Counted from the stretch's first letter, positions 37,462 to 47,625 are shown. The stretch is DNA of 64,000 bases from Paraburkholderia madseniana (GCF_009690905.1 NZ_VOSW01000001.1:248001-312000); one strand, 5' to 3'. Numbers and translations are program-made. Notes: generated by a model from the letters alone, not told the origin.

Positions 37462-38883
37462 TCACTGACGCACGACGGCCGGCGGTTGCCAACTGCCATC
37501 GGTGGCTTGCGGCTTCGGTGCGTACAAACGCAGCATCAGTTGCAAATCGGCGCGCGGCGCCGGCAGCCAGTTGCCGCTCTTACCTCGTGTTGATGACACC
37601 GTCACGTCGAGTGAGCCGTCGCGATTGCGGCGCGCACCGTTACGGTCGCCGACTGCAAGACGCGCCGGCGCGCTTTCCCCTAACGCGCCGTCCTTCGTGT
37701 AGGCGGTGATCGACCAGAAGCCGCGCACCGGCGGCAACTGGTTCGGCTCGAAGTGGATCACGTAACGATTTGCGCCGTTGAGGGCATGACCGTCGCTGTC
37801 CTGGGTGACGACCGCGCGCACTTCATCGTCCTTCGTGCCGATGCCCGGTTGGATCGCCGCGGCGTAAGCGCGCATCGCATAGTCGGGGCCGTAATTGCCC
37901 ACGCCGTCGCCGAACCAGTTCCAACCGTTGCCGCTCAGCAGATTGGACGGCGGCGTCACGACACGCTGGTGGCCATCGGCAAGGCCCGCAGCGATCGCCT
38001 CGGGCGCGCTCGGCAGCTTCACCGGATCACCAGGCGTCACGCCGAAGTCCGAAAGGATTTTCAGCGCATGCGGATCGGCCGGCGTCGGCGGGTTGTCCGG
38101 CAAGGCCTGCGCGAGCCGGCTGAAGAAGCCGTTCGCGTCGAGCGCGGCGACTTGCGCGGCCGGCGTGCCGGAAACGGCCGCGGCGGCGGCATCGGCAGCA
38201 CTGCTGCTAGGCGGCGTAATCGATGCCGAGCGCGTGCCGCCCGCGTAGACGCTCAACGGTGCGACGCGGATGGCGCGCTGCAGCTTACGAACCGCTGTCA
38301 GATCGCGGGTGCCGTTCGACTGGATGCGCACGCTCACCCAGACGTTGCGGGTCGGCACGTCGACGCGCGTCACGCCCTTGGGCAGATCGCCCTGCCAGCC
38401 CGCGCCGACGAAAGCAATCGTTTGCGTCTTGATGCCTGCGGCACGGGTGGTGAATTGCGAACTGGTCGACCAGACGACGTTGGTCCACATGTCGAGCACG
38501 CGGGCGTCCACGTAGCGGCCACGCGAGTCGGGCAGCGACACGATCACCGGCTCAGTGCCGACGTCCAGCCAGCCGGTCGAGTCGAGCGTGTCGAGACTCG
38601 GCTGCAGCGGATTGGCCGCGCCTATCGGCGGCAAGGCCTGCGCGTGACGTAGCGTATTGACCGGCGCCTGGCCCGGATCGGTGCCGACCGCCGCGTCGCG
38701 CGCGACGCCCATCAGCACCAGCGGATAGCCGAACACATACGAATCGGCGACTTCGTCCTTGATCCAACTGTTGGCTTTTTGCGTCGTGGACGGAGTCGAC
38801 GCACAACCAGCCAGAAATGCGAGGCCTGCGAGCGATGCGCAGGTCCAGTGAAGCGAAAACAGTTCTTGGCGATTTTTTATCAT
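37462..38883 (-). CDS. DUF1254/DUF1214 lipoprotein
   Basis: 473 residues. Signal peptide with lipobox LAGC (Cys near residue 27), then a DUF1254 domain (SYVFGYPLVLMGVARD, TLDSTGWLDVGTEPVIVSLP, quoted in part) and a C-terminal DUF1214 domain (YVIHFEPNQLPPVRGFWSIT and LPAPRADLQLMLRLY). Such proteins are widespread in proteobacteria, often exported, and have no settled biochemical role. An Ala-rich insertion sits near residue 235. Confidence 0.88.
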   Translation of the reverse strand: MIKNRQELFSLHWTCASLAGLAFLAGCASTPSTTQKANSWIKDEVADSYVFGYPLVLMGVARDAAVGTDPGQAPVNTLRHAQALPPIGAANPLQPSLDTLDSTGWLDVGTEPVIVSLPDSRGRYVDARVLDMWTNVVWSTSSQFTTRAAGIKTQTIAFVGAGWQGDLPKGVTRVDVPTRNVWVSVRIQSNGTRDLTAVRKLQRAIRVAPLSVYAGGTRSASITPPSSSAADAAAAAVSGTPAAQVAALDANGFFSRLAQALPDNPPTPADPHALKILSDFGVTPGDPVKLPSAPEAIAAGLADGHQRVVTPPSNLLSGNGWNWFGDGVGNYGPDYAMRAYAAAIQPGIGTKDDEVRAVVTQDSDGHALNGANRYVIHFEPNQLPPVRGFWSITAYTKDGALGESAPARLAVGDRNGARRNRDGSLDVTVSSTRGKSGNWLPAPRADLQLMLRLYAPKPQATDGSWQPPAVVRQ

Positions 38884-39175
38884 TCGTTCAGGTGGCAGAA
38901 CGTGCGGTCCTAAGGGAGACGTCGGTGCGCAGCGAAACCGGTTTGCGTGGCCTCCCTAAGCCCAGCGCAGCCAGGCGGTGGCTCGCGATTCCGACAACAT
39001 CGGGTTGTATCGTATCCTTGCTCACCAGGCAAGCGCAAAGGCAGGAATAGCGCCTGGCAATGCGCGCGCGGACACCATTAGCGTACGGTTGACGATTTTT
39101 GCCACTGCGCCGCTGGTTCTTGCCCTGCTGGTCAAGTCGGGCGACTGGTCGGCCAGGCGCACCGCAAAAACATCC
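38884..39175. other. Intergenic region between the lipoprotein gene and copA
   Basis: Holds the divergent upstream regions. No gene, repeat or strong promoter is seen before the copper promoter that starts at 39176. Confidence 0.3.
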
Positions 39176-39206
39176 TTGACCTTCCCATCATGGGAAGGTC
39201 AATACT
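39176..39206 (+). promoter_or_regulatory. CueR-type copper promoter of copA
   Basis: TTGACC (39176-39181) and AATACT (39201-39206) are separated by 19 bases, the over-long spacer that MerR-family activators need. The spacer is filled by a perfect inverted repeat with arms ACCTTCCCAT and ATGGGAAGGT (39179-39199), the known CueR/CopR copper box pattern. No cueR gene lies in the window. Confidence 0.88.
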
Positions 39207-39249
39207 GGGTTCATGATGCGGCCCAATGCCGCGACGAGCCTTGTCTACC

Positions 39250-41673
39250 ATGACCGAACTTGCCACGCCGCTGCGTCCCGCGGACGCTACACCCTTCAGA
39301 ACCACCGAACTCGACATCGGCGGGATGACCTGCGCCTCATGCGCGATGCGTGTCGAGAAAGCGCTGGCTAAGGTGCCGGGAGTCGCGGAGGTGTCGGTGA
39401 ATCTGGCGACCGAAACGGCAACCGTCAATCTCAGCGACGTGGCATCGGATGCCAATGCCGCCTCCGATGCATTGATCGCGGCGGTCAAGAAAGCGGGCTA
39501 CGAGGCAACGCTGATCGCGCCGCCGGACGCACCGGCGTCGGCTGCCGGGAATGCCGCCCTTGCCTCCTCTGCTGACAACAAACGCAACCAGACACGCCGC
39601 GAACTGGCGGCCGTGCTCGCCTCCGCCGTGCTGACGCTGCCGCTCGTCCTGCCGATGGTCGGCGAATGGTTCGGTTTGCACGCAATGCTTTCGCCGTGGC
39701 TGCAGTTCGCCCTCGCCTCGATCGTGCAGTTCGTATTCGGCGCGCGTTTCTATCGCGCGGCCTACCGTGCGGTGCGGGCGGGCGCCGGAAACATGGACTT
39801 GCTGGTGGCGCTCGGCACGTCGGCGGCTTACGGAATCAGCGTCTACGAACTGGCGACCCATCCGGGCGACATGACGCATCTGTACTTCGAAGCGTCGGCG
39901 GTCGTAATTACGCTGGTGCGTTTCGGCAAATGGCTCGAAGCGCGCGCCAAGCGCCAGACCACGGATGCGATCCGCGCCCTCAACGCACTGCGCCCCGACC
40001 GCGCACGCATCCGCGTCGGCACGGACGAACGCGAGGTACCGCTCGCCCAAGTGCGGGTCGGCACGGTGGTGATCGTGCGTCCGGGCGAACGCGTGCCAGT
40101 CGACGGCGCCGTGCTCGAAGGCCGCACTCATATCGACGAATCGCTGATTACCGGCGAAAGCCTGCCCGTGCCGAAGCAGGCAGCCGATCCGGTTACCGCC
40201 GGTTCGATCAACGGCGAAGGCGCGATTGCGGTGACGACGACCGCGATCGGCGCGGAGACGACCCTCGCGCGAATCATCCGCCTCGTGGAAAGCGCGCAGG
40301 CTGAAAAGGCGCCGATCCAAAGGCTGGTCGACCGCGTCAGCGAGATCTTCGTGCCGGCGATTCTGGCGATTGCGGCGCTCACGCTGGTGGGTTGGCTGAT
40401 CGCCGGCGCAGGGGGCGAAACCGCGATTCTGAATGCGGTCGCCGTGCTGGTGATCGCCTGCCCGTGCGCGCTCGGACTGGCAACGCCCGCGGCCATCATG
40501 GCCGGCACCGGCGTTGCTGCGCGGCGCGGCGTGCTGATCAAGGACGCTGAGGCGCTGGAAACCGCGCATCGGGTGAATATCGTTGCATTCGATAAAACCG
40601 GCACGCTGACGCTCGGGCAACCGTCGGTGACGGCGTTCGAGGCGATCGGCGGCATTGAGCGCGGCGAGGCATTGGCGCTTGCAGCGGCCGTGCAGCGGCA
40701 CAGCGATCACCCGTTGGCGCGGGCAGTGGTGAAGGCGTATGAAGCGGCACAGGTGGGCGGCAGTCTGCAGGACGACGCTGCGGTTGAGGACTCGCCGGCG
40801 AACGGTGCCGTCGGCGCGCTGGACGATAGCAGCGGACTGGGCGCTTCAGCGTCCGTTGCGACAGCGAAGGTCGCGGCGGCGGCGCAAGTTCCGGCAATCA
40901 CAGCCAGCGCCGCACGCGCGGTGCCCGGGCGCGGTGTGGAAGCCGACATAGACGGCCGCACCCTGGCGCTCGGCAGCACGCGCTGGCTCAACGAACTCGG
41001 CATCCAGTTGCCGCCGGAACTCACTGAGCGCGCAAAACAGCTCGAAGCCACCGGCAACACGGTCTCCTGGCTGATGCAGCGTGCACCGCTTGCGCCTACC
41101 GCGCTCGCCTTGATCGCCTTCGGCGACACCGTCAAGCCGACCGCCCGCGCGGCCGTCGAACGGCTTGCCCAGATGGGCATCAAGAGCGTGCTCGTCACCG
41201 GCGACAACCACGGCAGCGCAGCGAGCGTGGCCCAGGCGCTCGGTATCGACGAATTCCACGCCGAAGTGCTGCCCGACGACAAAGCCCGCGTCATCCGCGA
41301 CCTGAAGATCCGCAGCGCCGGCATCGTCGCGATGGTGGGCGACGGCATCAACGACGCTCCCGCGCTCGCCGCCGCCGACATCGGCATCGCGATGGCGACC
41401 GGCACCGACGTTGCCATGCAGGCGGCCGGCATCACGCTGATGCGCGGCGATCCGGCGCTGGTGGCCGACGCCTTCGACATTTCGCGCAAGACGTGGCGCA
41501 AGATCCAGCAGAACCTGTTCTGGGCATTCGTCTACAACCTGATCGGCATTCCGCTTGCCGCCTTCGGCTTGCTGAACCCGATGCTTGCCGGCGCGGCGAT
41601 GGCGTTTTCGAGTGTAAGCGTCGTGACCAATGCGCTGCTGCTGCGCACCTGGCGCGGCGCGTCAGCGCGTTGA
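39250..41673 (+). CDS. copA: Copper-exporting P1B-type ATPase
   Basis: About 807 residues from the ATG at 39250; an in-frame ATG 24 bases upstream is possible but would lie only about 13 bases from the expected transcription start. One heavy-metal-associated domain with CxxC (GGMTCASC, Cys28/Cys31), eight predicted helices with the Cu(I) site CPC (Cys404-Pro-Cys406), phosphorylation site Asp448 in DKTGTLT, and hinge [16 protein letters not shown]. An Ala/Ser/Asp-rich insertion of about 50 residues interrupts the nucleotide-binding domain after [15 protein letters not shown]. Exports cytosolic Cu(I). Confidence 0.95.
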   Translation: MTELATPLRPADATPFRTTELDIGGMTCASCAMRVEKALAKVPGVAEVSVNLATETATVNLSDVASDANAASDALIAAVKKAGYEATLIAPPDAPASAAGNAALASSADNKRNQTRRELAAVLASAVLTLPLVLPMVGEWFGLHAMLSPWLQFALASIVQFVFGARFYRAAYRAVRAGAGNMDLLVALGTSAAYGISVYELATHPGDMTHLYFEASAVVITLVRFGKWLEARAKRQTTDAIRALNALRPDRARIRVGTDEREVPLAQVRVGTVVIVRPGERVPVDGAVLEGRTHIDESLITGESLPVPKQAADPVTAGSINGEGAIAVTTTAIGAETTLARIIRLVESAQAEKAPIQRLVDRVSEIFVPAILAIAALTLVGWLIAGAGGETAILNAVAVLVIACPCALGLATPAAIMAGTGVAARRGVLIKDAEALETAHRVNIVAFDKTGTLTLGQPSVTAFEAIGGIERGEALALAAAVQRHSDHPLARAVVKAYEAAQVGGSLQDDAAVEDSPANGAVGALDDSSGLGASASVATAKVAAAAQVPAITASAARAVPGRGVEADIDGRTLALGSTRWLNELGIQLPPELTERAKQLEATGNTVSWLMQRAPLAPTALALIAFGDTVKPTARAAVERLAQMGIKSVLVTGDNHGSAASVAQALGIDEFHAEVLPDDKARVIRDLKIRSAGIVAMVGDGINDAPALAAADIGIAMATGTDVAMQAAGITLMRGDPALVADAFDISRKTWRKIQQNLFWAFVYNLIGIPLAAFGLLNPMLAGAAMAFSSVSVVTNALLLRTWRGASAR

Positions 41674-41715
41674 CGGTGTTTACGCCGCTACATTACGCAA
41701 AGCTTTCGAAATCGC

Positions 41716-41742
41716 TAAAGATATGGGCAAATCGGCCGTAAT
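41716..41742 (+). promoter_or_regulatory. FliA (sigma-28)-like promoter of the chemoreceptor
   Basis: TAAAG (41716-41720) and GCCG (41735-41738) are separated by 14 bases, the exact spacing of the TAAAGTTT-N11-GCCGATAA flagellar consensus; the last four bases (TAAT) fit less well. A hairpin with arms AAACCATGC and GCATGGTTT (41752-41785) follows in the leader. Confidence 0.55.
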
Positions 41743-41811
41743 GCTGGCATAGGTGAAAACCATGCATTCGCATGGTTTGCGCACCTCATGTCCTCCTTAC
41801 TCTGAACGCCC

Positions 41812-43794
41812 ATGGAATTTTTCTCTTTGCGCCGCGCCAGCATCGGCGCCCGGCTTGCCGTGCTGTCGTGCGTGCTGGTGGCATTGATTTTTGCCGCCTT
41901 TACATGGGCGCTCACGCGCAACGCCGGCAAGCAGGTCAGCGATCAGGTGCTCGAACGCATCGCCGACAAGGACCGCTCGATCGCCGCAATGATCACGCTG
42001 TTCGACAAGGCGCTGTCCGCCGAAGTCGATCGCTCGATGTCGCTGTTCGCGAGCTTCCTGCCCACCGCCTACACGCTCGACGACACCCAGAAAGTCGACA
42101 TCAACGGCGTTGCCACCCCGACCATCAAGGCCGGCGACAAAGTCCTGAACATGGACTTCTCGATTCCCGACCAGTTTCTCGAACGCAGCGGCGCGGTGGC
42201 TACCGTGTTCGCACGCAGCGGCGACGATTTCGTCCGCGTGACGACTTCGCTGAAGAAACAGGACGGCTCACGTGCGATCGGCACGCTGCTCGACCGCAAG
42301 GCGCCGGCGTACGGGCTGATCATGGCGAACAAGTCCTACACGGGACTTGCCGCGCTGTTTGGTAAACGTTTGATCACGCAATATCGACCGATTACGGACG
42401 CGAGCGGTCGCGTGATCGGCGCGCTGTTTGTCGGCGTGAACGTGGACAAGGAAATCCAGTCGGTCCAGGACGGCATCAGCAAACTGAAAATCGGCGACAG
42501 CGGCTACTACTTCGTGGTCAATGCCTCGAAGGGCGCGGATCGCGGCAAGCTGATCGTGCATCCGGCCGCCGCCGGCCAGAACGCGGACAACGCGAACGCG
42601 CCGTATCAGCAGATGCTCGACATGAAAGAAGGCCAACTCGAATTCAGTTCCGCCGACGCGACGCTGGGCGAGCGCAACGCGCGCGACAAATTCGTGTCGT
42701 TCGTCACCGTGCCGGAATGGCAATGGCTGGTGGGCGGCGTCGCGCCGCGCGACGAAGTGATGGCGGACGTCGTCGCGACACGCGATGAATTCCTGCTGAT
42801 CGGTTTCGCACTGGTCGGCGTGTTCGCGATCGTGTTCCTGATCGCCGTGCGTCGCCTCGTGAGCCGTCCGCTCGATGAGGCCGCGAAAGCGTCCGAGCGC
42901 TTCGCGTCGGGCGATCTGAGCGTGCGCGTGGGGAAGGGTGTCAAGGGCGCGAATGCGCGTGCCGACGAAATCGGCCGCCTGATGCAGTCGATCGACGGCA
43001 TTGGCGAAGGCCTTGCGCGCATCGTTTCGCAAGTACGCAATGCGTCGACGGATATGTCGGAAGGGACTGAAAAGATCGTCACCGGCAGCGGCAACATCGC
43101 CGCGCGCATTGCCACCCAGGCGAGCAGCCTCGAGGAAACGGCGGCCAGTATGGAACAGATCACGTCGACCGTGCAACAGAACGCCGACCATGCCGCGCAG
43201 GCCAACACGCTCGTCACGAATGCCGCGGACGCCGCAGTCGAAGGCGGCCGTGCCGTCGAACGCGTGGTTTCGACGATGGGCGAGATCAGCCGCTCGTCGC
43301 AGAAGATCGCCGAGATCACCAGCGTGATCGAAGGCATCGCATTCCAGACCAATATCCTTGCACTGAACGCGGCCGTGGAAGCGGCGCGCGCCGGCGAACA
43401 TGGCCGGGGCTTTGCGGTGGTGGCGTCGGAAGTGCGCGCGCTGGCGCAGCGCAGCGCGGCTTCGGTGAAAGAGATCGACGGGCTGATCGCCGCCTCCACG
43501 GCGACCGTGCAAAGCGGTTTCCGGATCGCGGAGGAAGCTAGCTCGACGATGCAGGGCATCGTTCAACAGGTGGGCCAGGTGCGCGCGATCATGGCCGAGA
43601 TCAGCGTTGCGTCACGCGAGCAATCGGGTGGTATCGAGCAGGTCAATCTCGCTGTCACGCAGATTGGCGAGGCGACCCAGCAGAACGCGACGATCGTCGG
43701 CGAGGCTGAACTCGCGGCGGCTGAGTTGCGCGATCAGGCTGCTCGGCTTGCGCAGGTCGTGAGTGTGTTCAAGCTGGAGGCTGGGCGGGATTAA
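41812..43794 (+). CDS. Methyl-accepting chemotaxis protein with Cache sensor domain
   Basis: 660 residues. Transmembrane helix at about 14-35, a periplasmic single-Cache-type domain (about 36-310; GDSGYYFVVNASKGADRGKL is its typical strand), a second helix at about 317-337, a HAMP domain (RRLVSRPLDEAAKASERFASG), then a long coiled-coil signalling domain with the conserved tip QTNILALNAAVEAARAGEHG. Senses a small molecule, often an organic acid, and signals to CheA/CheW. No recognisable Shine-Dalgarno precedes the ATG. Transcribed alone behind a flagellar-type promoter. Confidence 0.94.
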   Translation: MEFFSLRRASIGARLAVLSCVLVALIFAAFTWALTRNAGKQVSDQVLERIADKDRSIAAMITLFDKALSAEVDRSMSLFASFLPTAYTLDDTQKVDINGVATPTIKAGDKVLNMDFSIPDQFLERSGAVATVFARSGDDFVRVTTSLKKQDGSRAIGTLLDRKAPAYGLIMANKSYTGLAALFGKRLITQYRPITDASGRVIGALFVGVNVDKEIQSVQDGISKLKIGDSGYYFVVNASKGADRGKLIVHPAAAGQNADNANAPYQQMLDMKEGQLEFSSADATLGERNARDKFVSFVTVPEWQWLVGGVAPRDEVMADVVATRDEFLLIGFALVGVFAIVFLIAVRRLVSRPLDEAAKASERFASGDLSVRVGKGVKGANARADEIGRLMQSIDGIGEGLARIVSQVRNASTDMSEGTEKIVTGSGNIAARIATQASSLEETAASMEQITSTVQQNADHAAQANTLVTNAADAAVEGGRAVERVVSTMGEISRSSQKIAEITSVIEGIAFQTNILALNAAVEAARAGEHGRGFAVVASEVRALAQRSAASVKEIDGLIAASTATVQSGFRIAEEASSTMQGIVQQVGQVRAIMAEISVASREQSGGIEQVNLAVTQIGEATQQNATIVGEAELAAAELRDQAARLAQVVSVFKLEAGRD

Positions 43795-43811
43795 AGCGTT
43801 GCCTATGTAAC

Positions 43812-43832
43812 GGCGCGGCAGCTTGCCGCGCC
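43812..43832. terminator. Hairpin between convergent genes
   Basis: GGCGCGGCA and TGCCGCGCC pair perfectly around GCT, between the chemoreceptor and glutathione S-transferase ends. No T-run. Confidence 0.5.
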
Positions 43833-43846
43833 GCCGTGCGCCGTGA

Positions 43847-44500
43847 TCAAAACTCGACGTCCAGTTCGTCGATCTCCTCCACTTCCTGCTGCGCGTCCGC
43901 GATCCATTGCTGCATCTCGGGCAGCGCCATGATCCGCTGCCCATAGTCGACGATCTCCGGATCCAGCTTGACGTCGTAGGTCACGAAACGCGTCACCACG
44001 GGCGCGTACATCGCATCCGCCGCACTGCGCTCGCCGAACAGAAACGGCCCACCGTACTGCTTCAGGCACTCGCTCCAGATCGTCACGATGCGGTCGATAT
44101 CCGACTGCGCCCGCGCCCACACCTTGAAGCCCGGAAAATGCGCTTTCAGATTCATCGGCAACGCCGAGCGCAGCGAGCCAAAACCCGAATGCATCTCGCC
44201 GCAGATCGAGCGGCAATGCGCTCGCGCGCGAATGTCTTTGGGCAATAGCGCCGCTTCCGGCTTCAGTTCGTTCAGATATTCGGCAATCGCGAGGGTGTCC
44301 CAGACCTTGATGCCGTCGTGAAAGAGACATGGCACCAGAATCGACGGCGACAGCAGCAACAATTCTGCGCGCGCGGCGGGATCGTCGATCGGCATCACGA
44401 TCTCTTCGAACGGCAGGCCGCTGAATTTGGTCAGCAGCCAGCCGCGCAGCGACCACGACGAATAGTTCTTGCTGCTGATGGTGAGCGTGGTATTCGCCAT
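43847..44500 (-). CDS. Glutathione S-transferase family protein
   Basis: 217 residues from MANTTLTISSKNYSSWS, with GGAGGAGA before the ATG. Thioredoxin-like N-terminal domain (1-80) carrying the glutathione-contact segment PSILVPCLFHDG and DTLAIAEYLNE, then an all-helical C-terminal domain. The YSSWSLRGWL start is typical of a proteobacterial GST subgroup using Ser. Substrate unknown. Divergent from the PHB depolymerase gene. Confidence 0.9.
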   Translation of the reverse strand: MANTTLTISSKNYSSWSLRGWLLTKFSGLPFEEIVMPIDDPAARAELLLLSPSILVPCLFHDGIKVWDTLAIAEYLNELKPEAALLPKDIRARAHCRSICGEMHSGFGSLRSALPMNLKAHFPGFKVWARAQSDIDRIVTIWSECLKQYGGPFLFGERSAADAMYAPVVTRFVTYDVKLDPEIVDYGQRIMALPEMQQWIADAQQEVEEIDELDVEF

Positions 44501-44719
44501 ACGATTCTCCTCCAGATGAGGCGTTCGTCCGACGCCTGACGATGCGCATGCACGTTGTCGTGCGCGGGCGCACCAAAGCGCGGCAAATTCGGCCCGTTCC
44601 CATGACCGGCGCAAATGCTATGCCAACGTGCAGTGACGGCCGCGTCAGTGCGACTGCACGATTGGCACATGACTTGCCTCTATTCGGGCTCCTTCCCTTT
44701 CTGCACTCGTGCGAAGGTT

Positions 44720-46183
44720 ATGAACCTGTTCGCATATCCCACATACCAGGCTTTCGCCGACATGATGCTGCCGATGCGGCACGGCGCAGCGCTGGTGAAT
44801 CATTCGCTCGACGCCTGGCCCGCGTTTGGCGATACGTCGCATGGACGCTCGATACGCGCGGCTTGCGAATTGCTGACGCTCGCCGGACTCACGCCTGTCA
44901 GGCCGCCATTCGGCATCGATAGCGTGGTGACGGAAGGCAAATCCGTACAGATCGTCGAGGAAGTCGCGGCGCACACGCCGTTCTGTTCGCTGTTGCATTT
45001 CCGTAAAGACACCGCGCCTTCTCATCCGCAACCGCGCGTGCTGGTGATCGCGCCCATGTCCGGCCACTTCGCGACGCTGCTGCGCGGCACCGTGCGCACG
45101 ATGCTGGCCGAGCACGACGTTTACATCACCGATTGGCACAACCCGCGTGACGTGCCGCTGAGCCAGGGCCGGTTCGGTTTCAACGAATACGTACGGCACG
45201 TGATCGATTTCATCGAAACGATCGGGCCGGGCGCGCATCTGCTGGCGGTGTGTCAGCCGACTGTCGCCGCTTTGGCCGCGGTCGCGCTAATGGCCGCCGA
45301 TGACAACCCCGCGCAGCCCGCCAGCATGACACTGATGGCCGGCCCGCTCGACACCCGCATCAACCCGACACGTGTCAACGAGCTGGCTAAAAGCAAGCCG
45401 ATCGAGTGGTTCGAGCAGAACCTGATCAGCGCGGTGCCGTTCGGTTTTGCGGGCGCGCACCGTCGCGTGTATCCCGGCTTCGTGCAACTGACCGCGTTCA
45501 TGGCGATGAATCTCAACCGCCATCTCGACTCGTTCGAGACCATGCATTACGAGCGGGCCAAAGGCGATCCAACGAAGGCCGATACGATCCGCACTTTCTA
45601 CGAAGAATACTTCGCGACGATGGACCTGACGGCCGATTTTTATCTGGAGACCGTCGACACGGTTTTTCAGCGGCACGCGCTGCCGTTGCATGAACTCGAG
45701 GTGGAAGGGCGGCTTGTGGAGCCTTCGAAGATTCGACGTACTGCGCTGCTGACTGTGGAGGGTGAAAAAGACGATATTTGCGCGGTTGGGCAGACGCTCG
45801 CTGCGCAGGATATGTGCGACAAGTTGAGGCCTTATCTGAAGACGCATCATGTGCAGACCGGTGTGGGGCACTATGGCGTGTTCAATGGACATCGGTGGGA
45901 GCGGCAGATTTATCCACGCGTGCGGGCCGTGATTTACGACAACGAACCGCGTGCGGTGGTGGTGAGTTCGCGGGCGCGGACGATTCAGCCGGTGTCGGTG
46001 GCTGCGGCGGCTGAGGTGATGGCGGCAGCGCCGGCTGCGGTGGCGGTGGTCGATGTCGAAGTGGGTTCGGCGACGACGGTGGTCACTGACGCGCCGAACG
46101 GAGTTAGCTCCGGCAGCGGCACCAAGCCTCAGCAGGCGGCGTCACGGGCGCCGCGCCGGCGGCCGCCCGCGACACAATCGTGA
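44720..46183 (+). CDS. phaZ: Intracellular polyhydroxybutyrate depolymerase
   Basis: 487 residues from MNLFAYPTYQAF; an in-frame ATG at 44669 would add 17 residues. Alpha/beta-hydrolase of the PhaZ1 (Ralstonia eutropha) type that degrades native PHB granules. The nucleophile is a Cys, Cys178 in LLAVCQPTVA, replacing the usual Ser of lipase boxes as in characterised PhaZ1; the acid is in EGEKDDICAVGQT and the His in GVGHYGVFNGHRW. The last 65 residues are an Ala/Val/Pro tail ending in ASRAPRRRPPATQS, without similarity to the enzyme core. Ends one base from the convergent cupin gene. Confidence 0.92.
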   Translation: MNLFAYPTYQAFADMMLPMRHGAALVNHSLDAWPAFGDTSHGRSIRAACELLTLAGLTPVRPPFGIDSVVTEGKSVQIVEEVAAHTPFCSLLHFRKDTAPSHPQPRVLVIAPMSGHFATLLRGTVRTMLAEHDVYITDWHNPRDVPLSQGRFGFNEYVRHVIDFIETIGPGAHLLAVCQPTVAALAAVALMAADDNPAQPASMTLMAGPLDTRINPTRVNELAKSKPIEWFEQNLISAVPFGFAGAHRRVYPGFVQLTAFMAMNLNRHLDSFETMHYERAKGDPTKADTIRTFYEEYFATMDLTADFYLETVDTVFQRHALPLHELEVEGRLVEPSKIRRTALLTVEGEKDDICAVGQTLAAQDMCDKLRPYLKTHHVQTGVGHYGVFNGHRWERQIYPRVRAVIYDNEPRAVVVSSRARTIQPVSVAAAAEVMAAAPAAVAVVDVEVGSATTVVTDAPNGVSSGSGTKPQQAASRAPRRRPPATQS

Positions 46184-46184
46184 G

Positions 46185-46619
46185 TCAAGCCACGGCGCTC
46201 TTCCACGGCTGCACCGCCGGGACTTCGCACGGACCTTCGACTTCAATCGACTTGAAATCGGCCGGCGACACGATCTCGATGTACTCCATATCTTCGGAGT
46301 AATCGAACAGATAGTGGACGATGCCCGGCGCCTGATGCACGCAATCGCCGGCGGCGACGAGCGTCTCCTTGTCGCCGTACATGAAGCGCGCCCAGCCCTT
46401 CAACATGATCACAATGTGGAAATCGGCCTCATGACGGTGCCAACCGGTGCCTTGCTCTGGTGCGTGATTCGCCTTGACGAGTTGCGCGAGCACCTTGCCG
46501 CCGGTTGCCTGCGCGATGCCTAAATCGCGGTAGAGAAAAAAGTCGCGTAGGCCCTGATCCACGTAGGACGTGTCTTGCGGACGGACATGGCTGAACTGCG
46601 TAGCGAATTCGGTGGACAT
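46185..46619 (-). CDS. Cupin-domain protein
   Basis: 144 residues forming a single conserved beta barrel. The first cupin motif is GWHRHEADFHIVIML (metal-binding His, His, Glu) and the second is near GDCVHQAPGIVHYLFDY. Likely a metal-dependent oxygenase, isomerase or sensor; substrate unknown. Its stop codon lies 1 base from that of phaZ, so transcripts collide. Confidence 0.85.
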   Translation of the reverse strand: MSTEFATQFSHVRPQDTSYVDQGLRDFFLYRDLGIAQATGGKVLAQLVKANHAPEQGTGWHRHEADFHIVIMLKGWARFMYGDKETLVAAGDCVHQAPGIVHYLFDYSEDMEYIEIVSPADFKSIEVEGPCEVPAVQPWKSAVA

Positions 46620-46798
46620 GATCGCGCTCCTCTTGAGTGAGCCGGCAGTTGAAAACGACGCGTTGGAGCGTCGGTTGCAAGCATCAAGCGGGCCAGTTTG
46701 CGGGGGTGGCTATGCGTTGCTCGAAGGCGACCAGGCTGAGGACGCACCACGCATTACGCAGTGCGTCTTGCTTCAAACGCTTCGGCTGTTGCGGACCA

Positions 46799-47410
46799 TT
46801 ATGCGCTCGGGCGAAACATCTGGAACATCTCACCGATTCCCGCGTAGTCCGCGCGGTAGCCCGCGCGCATGATCGGCTGCGCGGCGTGTGTGTCGAACAG
46901 ACCGTCTTTCAGATAGGCCTCGTTGATGTGGACGCCGACCACTTGCCCGAGCGACAGGTAGTTGTCCATCGGCTTGCCGTCGAGGGTATGCAGACGGACC
47001 ACTTGCAGCAGCTTGCATTCGAGCGCGGCCGGCGATTCGGCGACGTGCGGCACGGCCACGTTGCGGCCAGGCGCGGGTGTAAGGCCCGCGAGTTCGAATT
47101 CGTCGACGTGGGACGGGACGGGTGCGGAGGAACGGTTCATCTGCTCGGCGAGCGGCTTGCTTGACAGATTCCAGACGAATTCGCCGGTGGCCTCGATGTT
47201 GGCGATGCTGTCTTTACGGCCTTCGCTGCAGAAGCCGATGATCGGCGGGAAGCTGGCGAACGCGCCGAAGAAACTGTAGGGCGCGAGGTTCAGCGTGCCG
47301 TCGGTGGCGCGTGAGGAAATCCAGCCGATCAGGCGCGGAGCGACGATGGCCTTGAACGGGTCGTGCGGGAGGCCGTGACCGGTGGCGGGGTTGTAGAAGT
47401 AGTGGGACAT
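46799..47410 (-). CDS. Flavin reductase-like FMN-binding protein
   Basis: 203 residues from MSHYFYNPATGHGLPHDP. Split-barrel FMN-binding fold: PRLIGWISSRATDGTLNLAPYSFF (quoted in part as LIGWISSRATDGTLNLAP), FVWNLSS and ECKLLQVVRL are family landmarks. Relatives are flavin:NAD(P)H oxidoreductases serving two-component monooxygenases, but no oxygenase lies beside it. Confidence 0.88.
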   Translation of the reverse strand: MSHYFYNPATGHGLPHDPFKAIVAPRLIGWISSRATDGTLNLAPYSFFGAFASFPPIIGFCSEGRKDSIANIEATGEFVWNLSSKPLAEQMNRSSAPVPSHVDEFELAGLTPAPGRNVAVPHVAESPAALECKLLQVVRLHTLDGKPMDNYLSLGQVVGVHINEAYLKDGLFDTHAAQPIMRAGYRADYAGIGEMFQMFRPSA

Positions 47411-47553
47411 GGTTTGTGTTGGGGTTTGCGGGTGAGGCGGGAGGTATTTATACCGCAGAGTCATTAGGGCTGCTGGGAGTGGGAGTGAAGGGAGCTGCTG
47501 CTGTTGGCCTTTCCGTGGATTCAGGTTGATCGGTTGGCTTCGCGCTCCCTCTT

Positions 47554-47625
47554 AACAGGCTTTAGACTGTAAATGCTAAATACAGCTTATTGCCTGTATT
47601 TGTGCGCTACAGTTCAGAGACTGTA
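47554..47625 (+). promoter_or_regulatory. Phased array of alternating TACAG/CTGTA half-sites before the HipB-like gene
   Basis: Half-sites CTGTA at 47567, 47594 and 47621 alternate with TACAG at 47581 and 47608, and a degenerate AACAG at 47554 extends the series: start-to-start steps are 13, 14, 13, 14 and 13 bases. TACAG-N8-CTGTA has the 18-bp geometry of HipB operators (5-8-5). Several dimers could bind cooperatively over the promoter. Confidence 0.75.
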
